Source: GCA-002728855 sp036340635
GTDB taxonomy: Bacteria > Bacteroidota > Bacteroidia > Flavobacteriales > Flavobacteriaceae
Length of the DNA: 64,000 nt
Direction of reading: 5' to 3'
NCBI GenBank assembly: GCA_036340635.1
Contig: JAYYYF010000017.1
Span: 45,703 to 109,702 of the forward strand
The notes under the pieces are model-generated. The model was not told the origin of the DNA and did no database searches. It was given only the letters and a program-made list of their open reading frames with translations. Both the position numbers and the translations under genes were made by a program. Below are positions 27,229 through 35,623 of the stretch, piece by piece (the first letter of the stretch is position 1; every line of letters starts with the position of its first letter).

Positions 27229-27708
27229 ATGAAAGAATTAATTCTATTAAGACACGCAAAATCATCTTGGAGTTATAACACTGAAGACAGAAACAGGCCT
27301 TTGTCAGAAAAAGGTATTGAAAGGATTATAGACATAAGTAAAAAGGATCATGATATTTTCAAGGATCCTGACCATATCTTTTCAAGTCCTGCAAATCGTG
27401 CACTTCATACTGCTTGCATAATGATCCATAAATCTAATATTAGTTTTAATAGGTTGTCAATAGATGAAGATCTTTACAATTTTAATTTTGAAAAAATAAC
27501 TAATTACGTTTATAATTTAGATGACAACTTTTCTAAAGTTATTCTGGTTGGTCATAATCCTGCTTTTACAATGGCTGCAAATAACTTGGGGAACCTATCT
27601 TTAAATAATATCCCTACAGCTTGTTGGGTAAGAATATTTTTTATTGAATCATCTTGGACAGAGGTAAATAAAGTAAAAAAAGTTGAAAAATCTGAAAGAA
27701 TTCAATAA
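27229..27708 (+). CDS. sixA: SixA-like histidine phosphatase
   Basis: Histidine phosphatase superfamily enzyme of 159 residues. The catalytic LILLRHAKSSW (RHG motif) is at the N-terminus. SSPANRALHTA and VILVGHNPAFT (second catalytic His) are in place. Related SixA proteins remove phosphate from phospho-histidine proteins such as HPt domains. The true substrate here is unknown. The stop codon shares a base with the ppk1 ATG, linking it to polyphosphate metabolism. Confidence 0.88.
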   Translation: MKELILLRHAKSSWSYNTEDRNRPLSEKGIERIIDISKKDHDIFKDPDHIFSSPANRALHTACIMIHKSNISFNRLSIDEDLYNFNFEKITNYVYNLDDNFSKVILVGHNPAFTMAANNLGNLSLNNIPTACWVRIFFIESSWTEVNKVKKVEKSERIQ

Positions 27709-29777
27709 TGAATAACACCAAATTTATAAACAGAGAAATAAGTTGGCTTGATTTTAATGCACGTGTTTTGCAAGAGGCAAATGATTCAAAAACACCATTA
27801 ATTGAAAGGTTAAGATTTCTTGGAATTTTTTCTAATAATTTGGATGAATTTTTTAAAGTTAGATATGCCACAATAAAGAGAGTTTTATTGTCAGGGAAAA
27901 CTGGCAAAAAAATCTTTGGAGGAATAGCAGCTGATGTACTTTTAAAAATGATAACGAAAAGAGTTATAGAACTTCAAAATCAAAGTTTAAATATTCTTGA
28001 ATCAGTATATAACCAGATGGAAAAAGAAAATATTTTCTTTATTAACGAAAATCAAGTTCCACATAATCAAGAGGCTTTCTTGAGACAATACTTTATTGAA
28101 AAAGTTAACCCCTCATTAGTGACCTTGATTTTATCTAAAGGACAGAGAGAAGATTTTACTCATGGCAAGGGGTTTCTGATTGTCAAAATAGAACTCGAGA
28201 ATGATTCACCAGAAGCAGATAAAAAAATGCATGCATTAATTGAGATACCAAAGGAAGTAAGTCGATTTATAGTTTTACCTAAATCGTCAAATGGCAAACA
28301 GTATGTAATGATGTTAGATGATTTGATTAGATGTCATTTTGATATAATTTTCAATTTTTTTAAATACAAGAAAATTGATGCTCACATGGTTAAAGTTACA
28401 AGAGATGCTCAATTAGATTTAGACGAAGATGTATCCAAAAGCTATATTGATAAAATTACTGAAAGCGTAAAAGATAGATTAGTTAGTGATCCTGTGAGAC
28501 TTGTATATGACAAAACTATATCTGAATCAACTCTTGAATTAATAATTCAAAAACTTGGAATTGACTCAAAGGATAGTTTAATTCCTGGAGGAAAGTATCA
28601 CAATAGAGGTGATTATATGAATTTTCCTAGTTTAGACAGAAAAGACCTAATATATCCAGAATTCCCTCCTCTTCCAATACCAAATTTAAAATTGGAAAAT
28701 AGACTATTAGAGAAAATTTCGATTAAAGATTATCTTTTATACACACCCTATCAAACTTTTTCATATATAATTAAATTTTTGAGAGAGGTTGCTTTAGACC
28801 CTAAAGTAACTTCAATTAAAATAACAATATATAGATTGTCCAAGATATCTAATGTAATTAGTGCGCTTATAAATGCTGCTAAGAATGGTAAAAAGGTTTT
28901 GGTTCAGATTGAATTACAGGCTCGTTTTGATGAAGAAAATAACATAATATTTGCTGAGCGATTAGAATCTGCAGGAGTTCAGCTAATATTTGGAGTTCAG
29001 GGTTTAAAAGTACATTCTAAAATCTGTTTAGTTGAGCGCTTAGAAGATAATGCTGTAAAACGATATGGCTTTATAAGTACCGGAAATTTTAATGAAGTTA
29101 CTGCTAGGGTTTATACTGATTACACTTTATTTACTTCAAATCAAAAGATTTTAAGGGAAGTTAATAAGGTCTTTAGTTTTTTAGAAGTGACATATAAAAT
29201 AAAGAAATATAAACATTTGATAGTTTCTCCTCATAATACTTCTTCAGCCCTTTCAAGATTAATTGATAATGAAATTGAGAATTGTAGAGCAGGTAAATTA
29301 TCAGGGATTGATTTAAAACTTAACAATGTTAGCAATTATGAGATAATAGAAAAGCTTTATAAGGCAAGTCAAGAAGGTGTTAGAATAAGGATGATTGTTA
29401 GGGGTATATGTTGTTTAGTACCTGGGATTAAAGGGCTTAGTGAGAATATAGAAGTCATTAGTATTTTAGACAAGTTTTTAGAACATCCAAGAGTATATAT
29501 CTTTGAAAATTCTGGCCAAAGGAAGGTGTATATCTCATCAGCAGATTTTATGACTAGAAATTTGGAGAATCGAGTAGAAGTTAGTTGTCCAATCTATGAC
29601 TCCAATTTGCAAAAAGAAATAATAGATGTTTTTGAAATTTCATGGAATGATAATGTGAAAGCTAGAATAATAAATAAAACACCTCAAAATAGATTGAAAA
29701 TAAAAAATGACAAGCATGACCTGAATAGATCACAATGGCGAACTTATGAATATTATAAAACAAAAAACAAAACTTGA
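27708..29777 (+). CDS. ppk1: polyphosphate kinase PPK1
   Basis: Builds inorganic polyphosphate from ATP. The 689 residues show the PPK1 N-terminal INREISWLDFNARVLQEA, FSNNLDEFFKVRYATIK, and the two catalytic-domain histidine regions GLKVHSKICLVER and FLEHPRVYIFEN. NFNEVTARVYTDYTLFTSN is also diagnostic. The short C-terminal tail is lysine-rich. It is coupled to sixA upstream and ppx downstream by overlapping codons, forming a polyphosphate synthesis and degradation unit. Confidence 0.95.
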   Translation: MNNTKFINREISWLDFNARVLQEANDSKTPLIERLRFLGIFSNNLDEFFKVRYATIKRVLLSGKTGKKIFGGIAADVLLKMITKRVIELQNQSLNILESVYNQMEKENIFFINENQVPHNQEAFLRQYFIEKVNPSLVTLILSKGQREDFTHGKGFLIVKIELENDSPEADKKMHALIEIPKEVSRFIVLPKSSNGKQYVMMLDDLIRCHFDIIFNFFKYKKIDAHMVKVTRDAQLDLDEDVSKSYIDKITESVKDRLVSDPVRLVYDKTISESTLELIIQKLGIDSKDSLIPGGKYHNRGDYMNFPSLDRKDLIYPEFPPLPIPNLKLENRLLEKISIKDYLLYTPYQTFSYIIKFLREVALDPKVTSIKITIYRLSKISNVISALINAAKNGKKVLVQIELQARFDEENNIIFAERLESAGVQLIFGVQGLKVHSKICLVERLEDNAVKRYGFISTGNFNEVTARVYTDYTLFTSNQKILREVNKVFSFLEVTYKIKKYKHLIVSPHNTSSALSRLIDNEIENCRAGKLSGIDLKLNNVSNYEIIEKLYKASQEGVRIRMIVRGICCLVPGIKGLSENIEVISILDKFLEHPRVYIFENSGQRKVYISSADFMTRNLENRVEVSCPIYDSNLQKEIIDVFEISWNDNVKARIINKTPQNRLKIKNDKHDLNRSQWRTYEYYKTKNKT

Positions 29778-30679
29778 AAATAGATAAGTTTGCTGCCATT
29801 GATATAGGATCAAATGCAGTAAGAATGTTAATATCAAATGTAATACTCAGTAATAAAAGAGAAACTTTTTTTCAAAAAAATTCACTTTTTAGAATACCAA
29901 TTAGATTAGGAGAAGATTCTTTCACTTCTAGCGAAATTTCAGAAAATAATATAAAGAGATTGATTAAAGCTATAAATGCTTTTAAATTAATTATGAAAAT
30001 TCATAATGTTTCACATTATAGAGCATATGCAACATCAGCTCTCAGAGAATCAAACAACAGTAGTGTCGTTGTTAATAATGTTTACAAAAAATGTAAGGTT
30101 AAAATTAAGATCATTGATGGGATAAAAGAAGCAAAAATTATTTCAAAGAGTAACATGTCAACTATTATTTCCTCGGAAGCAACTTTTCTTTCAATTGATG
30201 TTGGAGGGGGTAGTACTGAATTTTCAGTCCTTGAAAAAGGGAAAACAATTTCTTCAAAATCATTTAAATTAGGAACAGTTAGATTGATAAAAAAAATGGT
30301 GCCTGATCAAGTTTGGAATGATGTTGAAAAGTGGATAAGTAAAAGTATAAAAGGGTATAAGAAAATAACTCTATTAGGATCCGGCGGAAATATTAATAAA
30401 ATATTTTCATTGTCAAATACAAAGGAAGGAAAACCCATGTCAAGAATAACATTTAATAAAATTTATAATCAATTAGAATCAATGACATACCAAGACAGAA
30501 TCATAAAGTTTTCATTAAATCCTGATAGAGCAGATGTTATTGTTCCTGCATCAAAAATTTTTTTGAAAGCCTTTGAATGGACATCAGCAAGAAAAATTTA
30601 TGTCCCCAGGGCAGGTCTTTCAGATGGTATAATAAAAGATATTTATGAAAATTTAAAAAAGGATTTTAAAAATAAATGA
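29774..30679 (+). CDS. ppx: exopolyphosphatase / Ppx-GppA phosphatase family
   Basis: ASKHA-fold phosphatase that would hydrolyse polyphosphate or pppGpp. The phosphate-1 motif AAIDIGSNAVRMLISN, SIDVGGGSTEFSVLE and LLGSGGNINKIF are present. At 301 residues it has only the N-terminal two-domain core and lacks the C-terminal HD-like domains of E. coli Ppx, as is usual in Bacteroidota. Translation starts at a TTG (29774) overlapping the ppk1 stop (TTGA). Confidence 0.9.
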   Translation: MKIDKFAAIDIGSNAVRMLISNVILSNKRETFFQKNSLFRIPIRLGEDSFTSSEISENNIKRLIKAINAFKLIMKIHNVSHYRAYATSALRESNNSSVVVNNVYKKCKVKIKIIDGIKEAKIISKSNMSTIISSEATFLSIDVGGGSTEFSVLEKGKTISSKSFKLGTVRLIKKMVPDQVWNDVEKWISKSIKGYKKITLLGSGGNINKIFSLSNTKEGKPMSRITFNKIYNQLESMTYQDRIIKFSLNPDRADVIVPASKIFLKAFEWTSARKIYVPRAGLSDGIIKDIYENLKKDFKNK

Positions 30680-30688
30680 TTAGTTTAT

Positions 30689-31384
30689 TTACAACTTTAT
30701 CTTAAATTCATCCATTAATAGTTTAATGTCAGGATTAATGCTTTTCAAGTAATCAAATTTTTCTTTAATCGTGAATATTGACTTTGATTTATCTTTAGAG
30801 ACAATATTGACTTCAAGCGTTATTTTATAGTTATTAAGAGACTCTTTTAAAAAAGATAAAATAGATGGCGTTTCATTTGTAATTTGATGTTTATTTGCTT
30901 CACTATCTGTTTCAATAATCATTATAGTATCTTCTTTTAATTTGATATTGGTCATTTCAAATAAAGAAGCAATTATATTCTCACCATTTGAATGTTTAGT
31001 TTGAATATATTTCTTCCATTGACTAGTTAGCATTTCCAAATCAAATTTGTCATGAAAACTTTCAATTGAAGCTTTCTTGTCATTTAATCTTTTTTTTGCT
31101 TCTTTTTCAATTTTTATACTTGATAACGAGTATCTAGAAACACCTTTAGAGTCAAGATTTGAAAAATCATTTTTCTCTTTTAATAAATTAGTTTCTTTTA
31201 AAATTAATTTGCTTCCCCCATTATTTTTTTCTAAAGCATTTTTAATGTTTTTATCTTCGATTAAATTGGTATGATCTTCTACTCCGATAATTTTCGCCTT
31301 TTTTAAGTTTTTATAATATGACGAAGGAATTATAAACTGTTTGTTTTTTCTTCTAAATGGAGAGAGGTTATTTGCATTAGGCAT
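30689..31384 (-). CDS. dnaX: DnaX C-terminal (tau-specific) part, in the -1 frame
   Basis: This frame continues the DnaX protein after the N-terminal part stops at 31330. The segment from about residue 16 (KQFIIPSSYYKNLKKAKI) to the end matches the tau-type extension of flavobacterial DnaX, including SQWKKYIQTKHSNGENIIAS and EKFDYLKSINPDIKLLMDEF. The first 15 residues are an out-of-frame reading of conserved DnaX sequence, so the ATG at 31384 is unlikely to be a real start. It is either joined by frameshifting at the A6 run (31344-31349) or separated by an indel. Confidence 0.7.
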   Translation of the reverse strand: MPNANNLSPFRRKNKQFIIPSSYYKNLKKAKIIGVEDHTNLIEDKNIKNALEKNNGGSKLILKETNLLKEKNDFSNLDSKGVSRYSLSSIKIEKEAKKRLNDKKASIESFHDKFDLEMLTSQWKKYIQTKHSNGENIIASLFEMTNIKLKEDTIMIIETDSEANKHQITNETPSILSFLKESLNNYKITLEVNIVSKDKSKSIFTIKEKFDYLKSINPDIKLLMDEFKIKL

Positions 31385-32421
31385 AGTTCTATTAATAATC
31401 TTTTGTTTTTACTTTCCCTGTAATCTAGTTCACATTTACTAATCAAGTCAATTGAACTTAATATAAAATTTATTTTTAATTTTTCACTTAAGGATACATA
31501 TTTCTTTTGAAAAATTGCCCCAATTTCCAACATTTCACTTGTCCCTTTGTTTTTACTAAGAATTAAATTCCTGAAATGATTAGAAAGTCCAACTATAAAA
31601 TCTAACTCATCAAATCCGTTAGATATAATCTTATCAAATTCTATAAGAAGTTTTGGTATATCATTTTTAACTATTAATTCTGTAATATTAAAGTACGTTT
31701 CAAAAGTTAGTATATTAAGATTTTCACTAACATTTTTTAGATTTAGGTCATTGTTTGTAAAGCTTGCCATTTGATCATAAAGATATAATGCATCTCTCAT
31801 TGCACCATCTGATTTTTGGGCTATTAAGGTTAGTGCTTCATCTTCAAATTTGACATTTTGATCATTTGCTATTTTAGCCAATTGCAATTTACAATCTTTA
31901 ACACTTATTCTTTTGAAATCAAATATCTGGCATCTGGATAAAATCGTGGGAATTATTTTTTGTTTTTCAGTTGTAGCAAGAATAAAAATCACATGCTTTG
32001 GTGGTTCCTCTAAAGTTTTAAGAAAAGCATTGAATGCAGAATTAGAGAGCATATGAACTTCATCTATTATAAATACTTTATAACTGCCATTTTGCGGAGG
32101 TATGCGAACTTGGTCATTAAGAGTCTTTATGTCTTCTACATGATTATTTGAAGCGGCATCCAATTCAAAAATATTAAAACTAAAATCTTGATTAGCAATA
32201 TTTTTTTCATTTGAATTAATTCTCTTTGCTAGAATTCTTGCACATGATGTTTTGCCAACTCCTCTGGGTCCAGAGAAAAGTAAAGCTTGAGGTAATTTTT
32301 TGTTTTCTATAGCATATTCCAAAGTTTTGGTAATTGTTTCTTGTCCAATGACTTCTTTAAAAATCTTTGGTCTATATTTTAATGCAGAAACTTGATATGT
32401 GTCTTTATTTATTATCTCCAC
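31330..32421 (-). CDS. dnaX: DNA polymerase III subunit gamma/tau DnaX, ATPase part
   Basis: Clamp-loader motor subunit. From a GTG start (32421), the AAA+ domains show SALKYRPKIFKEVIGQ, Walker A SGPRGVGKTSCARILAKRI, Walker B VFIIDEVHMLSNSAFNAFLK, sensor ATTEKQKIIPTILSRCQ and the GAMRDAL segment. Domain III ends in KRLLIELCLMQITSL. The zinc-finger cysteines of E. coli DnaX are missing between Walker A and DAASNN, a feature I associate with flavobacterial DnaX. The frame stops at 363 residues, just after domain III, which is where a gamma-like product would end. Confidence 0.92.
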   Translation of the reverse strand: MEIINKDTYQVSALKYRPKIFKEVIGQETITKTLEYAIENKKLPQALLFSGPRGVGKTSCARILAKRINSNEKNIANQDFSFNIFELDAASNNHVEDIKTLNDQVRIPPQNGSYKVFIIDEVHMLSNSAFNAFLKTLEEPPKHVIFILATTEKQKIIPTILSRCQIFDFKRISVKDCKLQLAKIANDQNVKFEDEALTLIAQKSDGAMRDALYLYDQMASFTNNDLNLKNVSENLNILTFETYFNITELIVKNDIPKLLIEFDKIISNGFDELDFIVGLSNHFRNLILSKNKGTSEMLEIGAIFQKKYVSLSEKLKINFILSSIDLISKCELDYRESKNKRLLIELCLMQITSLHLEEKTNSL

Positions 32422-32498
32422 TCTGACAAATATAAAAATAGATACGTCCTGACTAAATTTTGAATTGAAATTTTAGCTTTAAATTATCAACAAAATCA

Positions 32499-32506
32499 TA
32501 AATTTG
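32499..32506 (+). promoter_or_regulatory. rnpB promoter -7 box
   Basis: TAAATTTG is a perfect TAnnTTTG, ending four bases before the first paired base of the P1 helix of RNase P RNA (32511). The -33 region (around 32472-32480) is only loosely TTTG-like. Confidence 0.6.
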
Positions 32507-32510
32507 TATC

Positions 32511-32793
32511 GGCAGGCTGTCTTATCGCTCTTTTTAAGGGAGGAAAGTCCGGACACCTCAGAGTAGTATAGTGGGTAACACCCGCCATTCATTTTGAATA
32601 GGACTAGTGCAACAGAAAGTATGTACAGTAAGGCTGTAGTGAAATCGGTAAACTCTATATGGTGCAACGCCAAGTAGGATTACTTTTTTGAATTGCTCGT
32701 TCAATGTAATCGGGTAGGCGGCTAGAATTCCTCAGCAATGTGGAATCAAGATAAATGATAAGACTAGACAGAATCCGGCTTATAGGCCTGCCT
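32511..32793 (+). ncRNA. rnpB: RNase P RNA (type A)
   Basis: Catalytic RNA that removes tRNA 5' leaders. The 5' strand GGCAGGC (32511-32517) pairs with GCCTGCC (32786-32792) to close P1. Universally conserved elements are in order: GGAGGAAAGTCCGG (about 32539-32552), AACAGAAAG (32611-32619), TCGGTAAACTC (about 32645-32655) and GACAGAATCCGGCTTAT (32767-32783). A run of seven T follows P1 directly and can act as terminator. The length of about 283 is short for type A, so some peripheral helices are reduced. The 3' end overlaps rsmD on the other strand. Confidence 0.93.
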
Positions 32794-33327
32794 TTTTTTA
32801 AAAAGGCTAAAAGTATTATTCCCGTAAAATCGGGATTGAACAAAGTGTTCGTTGTTGTTAAACTTCTTATCTCTTGAATGTTCAATCACCAGTAAACCAC
32901 TCTCTAATAAAATATTTTTAGAAAAAATTAACTCTATCATATCTATATATTTAGAATATTCTAGATTAAATGGTGGGTCTGAAAAAATAAAATTATATGA
33001 ATTACAATGTTTTTTTAAAAAAATAAAAACATTACTTCTAATCGTTTTTATCGGAAGTTTAAGCTCTTCATTAATTTTTTTTATAAAATCAATGCACAAA
33101 GGGTTGTTGTCTAAGGCAGTTATATCATTACTGCCTCGTGAAGCAAGCTCAAAACTTATACTTCCGATACCAGCAAATAAATCCAATGCCTTAATTTTTT
33201 CAAATTGAAAATTATTATTTAGTATATTAAACAATCCCTCTTTGGCTCTATTGGTAGTTGGTCTAACAGAAATATTTTTTGGAGCATTAATAATTCTGCC
33301 TCTGTGTAATCCTGAAATTATTCTCAC
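32764..33327 (-). CDS. rsmD: 16S rRNA (guanine(966)-N(2))-methyltransferase RsmD
   Basis: SAM-dependent methyltransferase acting on 16S rRNA. The N-terminal MRIISGLHRGRIINAP, VRPTTNRAKEGLFNIL, SAM-binding ALDLFAGIGSISFELASRG and catalytic SDPPF motif are all present in 187 residues. The last ten codons (ending AYKPDSV) are the antisense of the conserved RNase P RNA 3' end, so the two genes overlap by 30 bases tail to tail. The natural fold probably ends near TFSLFKK. Confidence 0.92.
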   Translation of the reverse strand: MRIISGLHRGRIINAPKNISVRPTTNRAKEGLFNILNNNFQFEKIKALDLFAGIGSISFELASRGSNDITALDNNPLCIDFIKKINEELKLPIKTIRSNVFIFLKKHCNSYNFIFSDPPFNLEYSKYIDMIELIFSKNILLESGLLVIEHSRDKKFNNNEHFVQSRFYGNNTFSLFKKRQAYKPDSV

Positions 33328-33328
33328 T

Positions 33329-34102
33329 TTATAAAATATTTGTAAAATAAGGAGAGGGATGATTTATATTCTCTATTAATTTATCATTATTTTCAATAAA
33401 GCCTACTTTTTCGTGAAAATTATTAATAGTCAAATAATAACTTTTAAAGATCTCATACTTTTCTAAAAATAAAATATCAAATGAATTAATAGATAAATCA
33501 TGTTGTTCGATTAGCGCAAATAAATAATATAAAAAATCATCATTGTTTGAATGGGGAAAGGAATTATATACTAATAAATCTTGACCCTTAAAGAGGAATA
33601 GATCAAATTGATTTCTTTGGAGGTTTACAAATAACTTTAATTTATTGTCGTAATTTAATTTAATATACTTTTTTAGATGATCATACAGTATCGTAGTGTA
33701 ATGGTTATAGTTTATTTCATTGAAATATTTACCAAAAGTTAATTCTATTTTAGTATTTCTTTGATATAATATTTTTATTTTCTTGTCTTCGGTGTTATCA
33801 TGAATTATTTGGTGATCTGATCTTATGTCAGTATAATTTGATAGAAAGTTTTCAGAGTTTTCAAAATCAAATAGATCAGAAGGTATAAACATTGAAGGAT
33901 TATCAAATAAAATTATATCAGGTTCATTGTCCTTATTGATTTCATTGAATTTTAAGAATTCATTGAAGCCTTTTTTAACTAGAGGATTTAGATCTTCAAA
34001 AAGAAAATAATTTGATTCTGTAAATGATGAGAAAAAAAAACCATCATTAAATAAATGGAATGATAGTTTTGGTTTAATATTATTGTTATTATTTTTTGGC
34101 AT
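33329..34102 (-). CDS. DUF3822-like flavobacterial protein
   Basis: About 257 residues from the ATG at 34102. An upstream in-frame ATG at 34141 would overlap the preceding gene by 53 bases and seems unlikely. It opens with an Asn-rich stretch, then LSFHLFNDGFFFSSF. The body alternates strands and helices with LLVYNSFPHSNNDDFLYYLF near the middle. Proteins of this sort, DUF3822 as I recall, lie next to rsmD in Flavobacteriia and may adopt an actin-like fold. Function is unknown. The gap to rsmD is one base. Confidence 0.78.
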   Translation of the reverse strand: MPKNNNNNIKPKLSFHLFNDGFFFSSFTESNYFLFEDLNPLVKKGFNEFLKFNEINKDNEPDIILFDNPSMFIPSDLFDFENSENFLSNYTDIRSDHQIIHDNTEDKKIKILYQRNTKIELTFGKYFNEINYNHYTTILYDHLKKYIKLNYDNKLKLFVNLQRNQFDLFLFKGQDLLVYNSFPHSNNDDFLYYLFALIEQHDLSINSFDILFLEKYEIFKSYYLTINNFHEKVGFIENNDKLIENINHPSPYFTNIL

Positions 34103-34733
34103 CAAATATTGTTGGCCAGTTTCCATTGGTGCTGACTTCAACTAGAGAACCGAGAATAATTGCAGATCCATTAACCCCATCAACAGAAACAGTTTCATTC
34201 TCCTGCTTGAGCAAATCTTTATCTTGATCAAAAAGAATTGTGTTTTTTAAAACTTTGACTTCAAACACAGGCACTCTATAATTATTCTTAATAATAATAT
34301 CAGAATTAATTACAAAATCAGAATCAATTCCTTTAATTGGAATTTTATTCATGTCTTTGTAACCATTATCATTTCTAAACAAAGAGTCTTTTACCGGAAC
34401 AAAACCTAAAGTATCTATAACAACTACTTCTCTCAAAATATCAATCCTGTAAATTCTATCATATTTTAAATATGAAGAGTCTTTTTTTTCGATTAAAGTA
34501 AAAATTCCTTCATCAACAAATTTGATTAAGCTATCAAAATTGTTTGCATAAAAGCCTTTTACATCTCTATGAGCAATTTGAGCTTTACGTATTGTCTTCA
34601 TTCTATCTATCACCTTGGAATATCTTTGCTCTTTAACCTTATTAAAATCAATAGGTCCATTAATTGAATCATATATTTTGTAACTAAAAAAAAGTGAAAG
34701 TATCCATAAAAAGATTTGTGCTCCTATTTTCAT
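34089..34733 (-). CDS. membrane-anchored protein of unknown function
   Basis: About 214 residues from ATG 34733. The longer TTG start at 34757 adds eight polar residues. One N-terminal membrane span (IGAQIFLWILSLFFSYKIY) precedes a soluble domain facing the periplasm. KVIDRMKTIRKAQIAHRDVKG followed by YANNFDSLIKFV recalls the N-terminal layout of pilin-like proteins. No family name is offered. It ends 14 bases inside the start of the DUF3822-like gene, so the two are coupled and probably work together. Confidence 0.75.
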   Translation of the reverse strand: MKIGAQIFLWILSLFFSYKIYDSINGPIDFNKVKEQRYSKVIDRMKTIRKAQIAHRDVKGFYANNFDSLIKFVDEGIFTLIEKKDSSYLKYDRIYRIDILREVVVIDTLGFVPVKDSLFRNDNGYKDMNKIPIKGIDSDFVINSDIIIKNNYRVPVFEVKVLKNTILFDQDKDLLKQENETVSVDGVNGSAIILGSLVEVSTNGNWPTIFDAKK

Positions 34734-34878
34734 TTTACTTTTAATTGAGACAGACAAATCTACAATTTTTTTTTAATGCCAAAAGTATTTACCAACTATT
34801 TAACATGTAAATTGATTATATATTATTACTATATATACAAAGCTATTAGTGTTAATTTAATTTATGATATTTGTATTA

Positions 34879-34886
34879 TAGTTTTG
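34879..34886 (+). promoter_or_regulatory. -7 box upstream of kdsB
   Basis: TAGTTTTG fits TAnnTTTG. The predicted transcript start (about 34891) lies only four bases before the kdsB ATG at 34895. Confidence 0.35.
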
Positions 34887-34894
34887 ATTATTTG

Positions 34895-35623
34895 ATGAAA
34901 ATTGTTTCAATAATACCAGCACGATATAATTCTAAGCGTTTTCCAGGAAAATTGTTGAATAGGATTGGAAATGAAACACTTATTGAAAGAACATATAATT
35001 CTGTATTAAATACTTCTCTTTTTGAAAAAGTTATAGTAGCAACTGATAGTCTGGCAATAAAAGATAAAATTTCATCTATTGGTGGTGAGACAATAATTAC
35101 TAAGGAAAGTCATATTTGCGGATCTGATCGCATAGCTGAAGCTGTACAAGATATTGATGCAGATGTAATTGTAAATGTTCAAGCTGATGAGCCTTTTATA
35201 GACAAAAGAAGTCTTGAAGATTTAATTAAAATTTTTGCTGATGATAAAAAAGAATTAATTGGCATGACTTCTCTTATGACCACTTTTAAGGATGCGCAAA
35301 TGATTGATAACACGAATATTGTTAAAGTTATTGTCGACAATCAAAACTTTGCTTTATATTTCTCTAGATCTAAAATACCCTTTAATAGAGACAAAGATGA
35401 ATTGATTAATTATTATAAACACATAGGTGTTTACGGATTTAGAAAAAAATCATTAATTGAATTCTCAAAGAATGGGCCAACTTTACTTGAAAAAGTAGAA
35501 AAAATTGAGTGTATAAGACAATTAGAAATGGGAAAGAGAATAAAGATGGTAGAAACAAGTGTTCCTAACATAAGTATAGACACTCGCGATGATATTTCAA
35601 AAGCAGAGCAATTTCTGAATTAA
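34895..35623 (+). CDS. kdsB: 3-deoxy-manno-octulosonate cytidylyltransferase KdsB
   Basis: Activates Kdo as CMP-Kdo for lipopolysaccharide inner-core synthesis. The N-terminal IVSIIPARYNSKRFPGKLL nucleotide-binding signature, CGSDRIAEAV, VNVQADEPFID and HIGVYGFRKKSLIEF are diagnostic. The ATG at 34895 matches the family start. An upstream TTG at 34871 would add eight residues. Length of 242 residues is normal. It implies a Gram-negative envelope with Kdo. The 3' end overlaps gcvT by four bases, convergently. Confidence 0.95.
   Translation: MKIVSIIPARYNSKRFPGKLLNRIGNETLIERTYNSVLNTSLFEKVIVATDSLAIKDKISSIGGETIITKESHICGSDRIAEAVQDIDADVIVNVQADEPFIDKRSLEDLIKIFADDKKELIGMTSLMTTFKDAQMIDNTNIVKVIVDNQNFALYFSRSKIPFNRDKDELINYYKHIGVYGFRKKSLIEFSKNGPTLLEKVEKIECIRQLEMGKRIKMVETSVPNISIDTRDDISKAEQFLN

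Noticed and set aside
30689..31384. The C-terminal dnaX frame as an independent gene starting at its own ATG (31384)
   Set aside because: Its first 15 residues are an out-of-frame reading of conserved DnaX domain III codons. Homology begins only after the A6 run.
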